Source: an uncultured Chloroflexota bacterium (lineage in GTDB: Bacteria > Chloroflexota > Anaerolineae > B4-G1 > DUEL01). From it: a stretch of 8,346 nt of DNA. Made by a program: the position numbers and the translations under genes. Positions 6,105 to 8,346 of this stretch are shown here, in pieces; the first letter of the stretch is position 1; each line of letters starts with the position of its first letter. The notes under the pieces are model-generated. The model saw nothing but the letters and a program-made list of their open reading frames with translations, searched no databases and had not been told where the DNA came from. The stretch spans positions 1 to 8,346 of the forward strand of contig CAKZOY010000259.1 of NCBI GenBank assembly GCA_937138275.1. Reading direction: 5' to 3'.

Positions 6105-8051
6105 GTGACTCCGACGCTGACGCCCGGTATTATGCTGCAAAATCGCTACCGCATCGTGCAGCCTTTGGGCCAGGGCGGGATGGGCGCCGTGTACCGCGCC
6201 TACGATACTCGGCTCAACATTGAGGTTGCCATCAAAGAGATGATCCCCCAGCCAGGCCTGGACCCTCAAACTCTGGCCGGATTCCGTCAGCAGTTCCATC
6301 AGGAAGCCCAGGTTCTGGCCCTCCTGGACCATCCCAATCTGGTGCGAGTGACCGACTATTTTGAAGAGAGCGGTAACGCTTATCTGGTGATGAACTTTGT
6401 CGTAGGGGAGAACCTGAACGATGTCATTGCGCGACGAGGGGCATTGCCGGAGCCGGAGGTGCTGGCGATCGCCGCGCAACTCCTGGACGCGCTGGCCTAC
6501 TGCCACAGGAAGGGCGTGATCCATCGGGATATCAAACCCCAGAACATCATCATTCGGCGGGATGGGCGACCGGTGCTGGTAGACTTCGGGCTGGTGAAGT
6601 TGTGGGACCCCAACTCTCCCTATACCAAAACCGTCGTGCGGGGGTTTGGCACCCCCGGCTATGCTCCGCTGGAACAGTACGGGAGGGGGAGCACCGACCC
6701 GCGCTCTGACCTCTATAGTCTAGGGGCAACGCTCTATCACGCGCTCACCGGCCGGGTGCCCCTGGGAGTCACCGACCGGGTCGCCTTCCCCCACCAGTTT
6801 CCTTCCCCCCGGTCAGTGAACCCCCGCATCAGCGTGCGGACGGAGGAGGCCATCTTGCGGGCAATGGCGATTCAACCGGAGGCTCGTTTCCGGAGCGCTG
6901 CGGAGATGGCCCAGGCCCTCGGAGTAACGACCACTCCGATGGCATCGTCCCTTCCTTCAGCGGCGATTCCCGCTATTTCGGAAAAGACAGGCACGGTCGT
7001 TTTACCGACGTCCCCAAAGGCCAGCAGCGCAGATGTTTTACCGGCCCAGTGGTCATTCCCGGCCTGGATAATCTGGACGGCGGTGGGAGCCGCACTGTTT
7101 GTATTCATAACAACGATCATTGGCCTATTTGCTGTTGGATTGCGTTTGTTCACTCCCCCTTCCTCTACGCCGACTGCCATTACGCCCTTCCCAACGCCGA
7201 TGCCGTCCTCCTCTCCACAACCCCAAACTCCGTCTCCTACATCTACTCCTGTCCCTCCCGACCTGGTTGGTACGCCTATTCCCCAATCCTTGACGACCAT
7301 CTCCCCCCAGAACGCCGGGCAGGTGACTCAATTGGCGCGATGGGGTAAGGGAACCGTCAATATGGTGAAATACTCCCCCGATGGTCGCTTTCTGGCCGTC
7401 GCTTCGTCGCTGGGGATTTATCTCTACGACGCCCAAACCCTGGAAGAGGTGCGTTTCATAGAGTACCCTGTATGGGTGATCTCCCTGGCCTTTTCGCCGG
7501 ATGGGACGCTTCTGGCGTCCGGATCGTCGGACAATATAATCTGCCTGTGGAGTGTCCCAGATGGCGCGCTGATACTTGGAATGAAGGGACATACGGGGAT
7601 CGTGTACAGTCTCGCCTTTTCCCCCGATGCTCAAACCCTGGCCTCCGGCTCGGAGGATCAGACCATCCGGCTGTGGCGCGTTGCCGACGGAGCACTCCTG
7701 CGGACGCTGGACGGGCCGGGCAGCCCGGTGCGGAGCGTAGCCTTTTCTCCGGACGGCGCGCTCCTGGCCTCCGGCTTGCTGGATAAGACGATTCGCCCTG
7801 GTTGGCTGACAAAATTAACATTTCTGGGCTCACTCAGGGGCTACCCGCATAAGTCACGATCCAGCGTCGTTGGGGATGTCCGGCATGCCGCCGTGAAGCA
7901 ATGGCCGGTTCCGGGTCAGAGGCCGGGTCCAGTCGGAACGCAGGCAAGGTGGGCCAGTGACGGCGGAATTGCTGACGCAGCCACCGCCAACCGATTTGCA
8001 GGTAACTCAAGCCGCGATCCCAGTGTGTATCCACCCACCGGCGAGCCTTGA
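6105..8051 (+). CDS. Membrane Ser/Thr protein kinase with WD40 tail, truncated by an insertion sequence
   Basis: Canonical bacterial Ser/Thr kinase starting at GTG. The kinase domain (about 15-275) has an intact glycine loop GQGGMG (22-27), Lys44, Glu67, HRD 140-142 with Lys144 and Asn147, DFG 160-162 and GYAPLEQYG (185-193). One membrane helix (about 319-346) and a Pro/Ser/Thr-rich linker (350-400) lead to an extracytoplasmic WD40 propeller from about residue 408. Blades 2-4 repeat exactly every 42 residues (AFSPD at 462, 504, 546). Blade 4 stops after DKTIR (560-564, base 7796), where LW should follow. The remaining 84 residues to the stop at 8051 are not WD40 sequence: they are the antisense reading of an IS4-type transposase. 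The gene is therefore cut with roughly half of a normal 6-8 blade propeller missing; the rest may lie beyond the element. The kinase domain should still be made, but the propeller probably does not close. Confidence 0.88.
   Translation: MTPTLTPGIMLQNRYRIVQPLGQGGMGAVYRAYDTRLNIEVAIKEMIPQPGLDPQTLAGFRQQFHQEAQVLALLDHPNLVRVTDYFEESGNAYLVMNFVVGENLNDVIARRGALPEPEVLAIAAQLLDALAYCHRKGVIHRDIKPQNIIIRRDGRPVLVDFGLVKLWDPNSPYTKTVVRGFGTPGYAPLEQYGRGSTDPRSDLYSLGATLYHALTGRVPLGVTDRVAFPHQFPSPRSVNPRISVRTEEAILRAMAIQPEARFRSAAEMAQALGVTTTPMASSLPSAAIPAISEKTGTVVLPTSPKASSADVLPAQWSFPAWIIWTAVGAALFVFITTIIGLFAVGLRLFTPPSSTPTAITPFPTPMPSSSPQPQTPSPTSTPVPPDLVGTPIPQSLTTISPQNAGQVTQLARWGKGTVNMVKYSPDGRFLAVASSLGIYLYDAQTLEEVRFIEYPVWVISLAFSPDGTLLASGSSDNIICLWSVPDGALILGMKGHTGIVYSLAFSPDAQTLASGSEDQTIRLWRVADGALLRTLDGPGSPVRSVAFSPDGALLASGLLDKTIRPGWLTKLTFLGSLRGYPHKSRSSVVGDVRHAAVKQWPVPGQRPGPVGTQARWASDGGIADAATANRFAGNSSRDPSVYPPTGEP
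7488..7796 (+). repeat. 126-bp tandem repeat coding for WD40 blades
   Basis: Equivalent GCC-TTT-TC codons occur at 7488, 7614 and 7740, exactly 126 bp (42 codons) apart, each followed by related DNA for SPD...LASGS.D. The third copy is cut at 7796. The DNA similarity between units is high enough to allow blade gain or loss by recombination. Confidence 0.75.
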
Positions 8052-8346
8052 GCTTCACTACGGCGACGCCGACGCTGGTGAAGAACAGGGTCGCCACAGC
8101 CAAGACCAGAAAGAGACGCGCAATGGCTTGCGGATCGTCCAACTCGCTGGACTCCACCTGGAAGCCGCCCGATTTGTCGTCCAAGAAGTTCTCCTCAATG
8201 CCGGATCGGAGCGCATATTCATCCAATGTACTCACGTCAGTGGGGTCGCTGCTAATGACGTACCACGGTTCTTCGTCGCGTGCTTCGGGGTTGGCCAGCG
8301 CCAGATGGACGCCTGGGATGGGCTCTCCCAGGATGGAGACGTGGTG
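7797..8346 (-). mobile_element. Partial IS4-superfamily insertion sequence (3' end) inside the WD40 kinase gene
   Basis: The WD40 reading breaks at 7796-7797 and is followed by about 37 bp of non-coding DNA and then a transposase gene on the minus strand, running to the window edge. The outer end of the element should therefore lie at about 7796-7801, with its terminal inverted repeat within CCTGGTTGGCTGACAAAATT and the bases after it. The matching repeat, the target duplication and the rest of the kinase gene would be to the right of the window, so the exact end cannot be fixed here. Confidence 0.75.
7834..8346 (-). CDS. IS4-superfamily DDE transposase, C-terminal part (continues beyond the window)
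   Basis: The minus-strand frame is open from the window edge to the TGA at 7836-7834, giving 170 residues with no start inside; the 5' part lies beyond 8346, so the GTG at 8235 is not the true start. WYVISSD resembles the strand around the second catalytic Asp. YALRSGIEENFLDDK fits the Y-(2)-R-(3)-E-(6)-K signature of IS4-family transposases exactly, giving the catalytic Glu. LVLAVATL and RGLSYLQIGWRWLRQ are typical of the C-terminal helices of these enzymes. Its job is cut-and-paste mobilisation of the element that interrupts the WD40 kinase gene. The C-terminus looks intact, so this copy may be functional. Confidence 0.88.
   Translation of the reverse strand, partial: HHVSILGEPIPGVHLALANPEARDEEPWYVISSDPTDVSTLDEYALRSGIEENFLDDKSGGFQVESSELDDPQAIARLFLVLAVATLFFTSVGVAVVKLKARRWVDTHWDRGLSYLQIGWRWLRQQFRRHWPTLPAFRLDPASDPEPAIASRRHAGHPQRRWIVTYAGSP

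Noticed and set aside
7797..8051. Last 84 residues of the WD40 kinase frame as a genuine domain
   Set aside because: The opposite strand encodes a recognisable IS4 transposase C-terminus with its YREK signature, so this stretch is antisense read-through.
1..8346. tRNA, rRNA or CRISPR array
   Set aside because: No cloverleaf-like sequence, rRNA signature or regularly spaced short repeats were seen; the only regular repeat is the 126-bp WD40 coding period.

Overview
The window is a GC-rich bacterial segment carrying a compact Ser/Thr phospho-signalling cluster, all on the + strand, bordered at each window edge by transposon-derived sequence. The gene style suggests Chloroflexota (Anaerolineae-like): zinc-ribbon Ser/Thr kinases with GYAPPEQY-type activation segments, a kinase with a WD40 tail, and fused PP2C phosphatases. 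This assignment is inferred from protein architecture only; cyanobacteria or other multicellular-type bacteria are not excluded.

Layout. Positions 1 to about 115 read as the C-terminal tail of a transposase (IS66-like by motif), followed by an AT-rich patch. Four genes follow. (1) 167-2446: zinc ribbon, kinase, helical segment, Hydin/ASH-like beta domain, about five membrane helices and a C-terminal bacterial SH3 domain. (2) 2483-4285: four tandem zinc ribbons, kinase, beta domain and a C-terminal membrane anchor. (3) 4453-6099: a degenerate kinase-like domain carrying a Cys4 zinc knuckle, fused to a complete PP2C phosphatase. (4) 6105 onward: a canonical kinase, one membrane helix, a Pro/Ser/Thr linker and a WD40 propeller. 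The propeller breaks off at about 7796, where an IS4-superfamily element lies in the opposite direction. Its transposase C-terminus fills 7834-8346 and continues off the window.

How the genes fit together. Genes 1-2 are 36 bp apart and genes 3-4 are 5 bp apart. Genes 2 and 3 are separated by 167 bp containing a near-perfect GC-rich hairpin, so there may be one operon or two. The set looks like a local circuit: three membrane-tethered kinases with different sensory or scaffold modules (SH3b, zinc ribbons plus ASH, WD40) and one soluble phosphatase to reverse them. The phosphatase carries a pseudokinase that could sense, or dock onto, the kinases. The most unusual item is the zinc-knuckle pseudokinase-PP2C fusion. 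The clearest sign of genome decay is the IS-truncated WD40 kinase.
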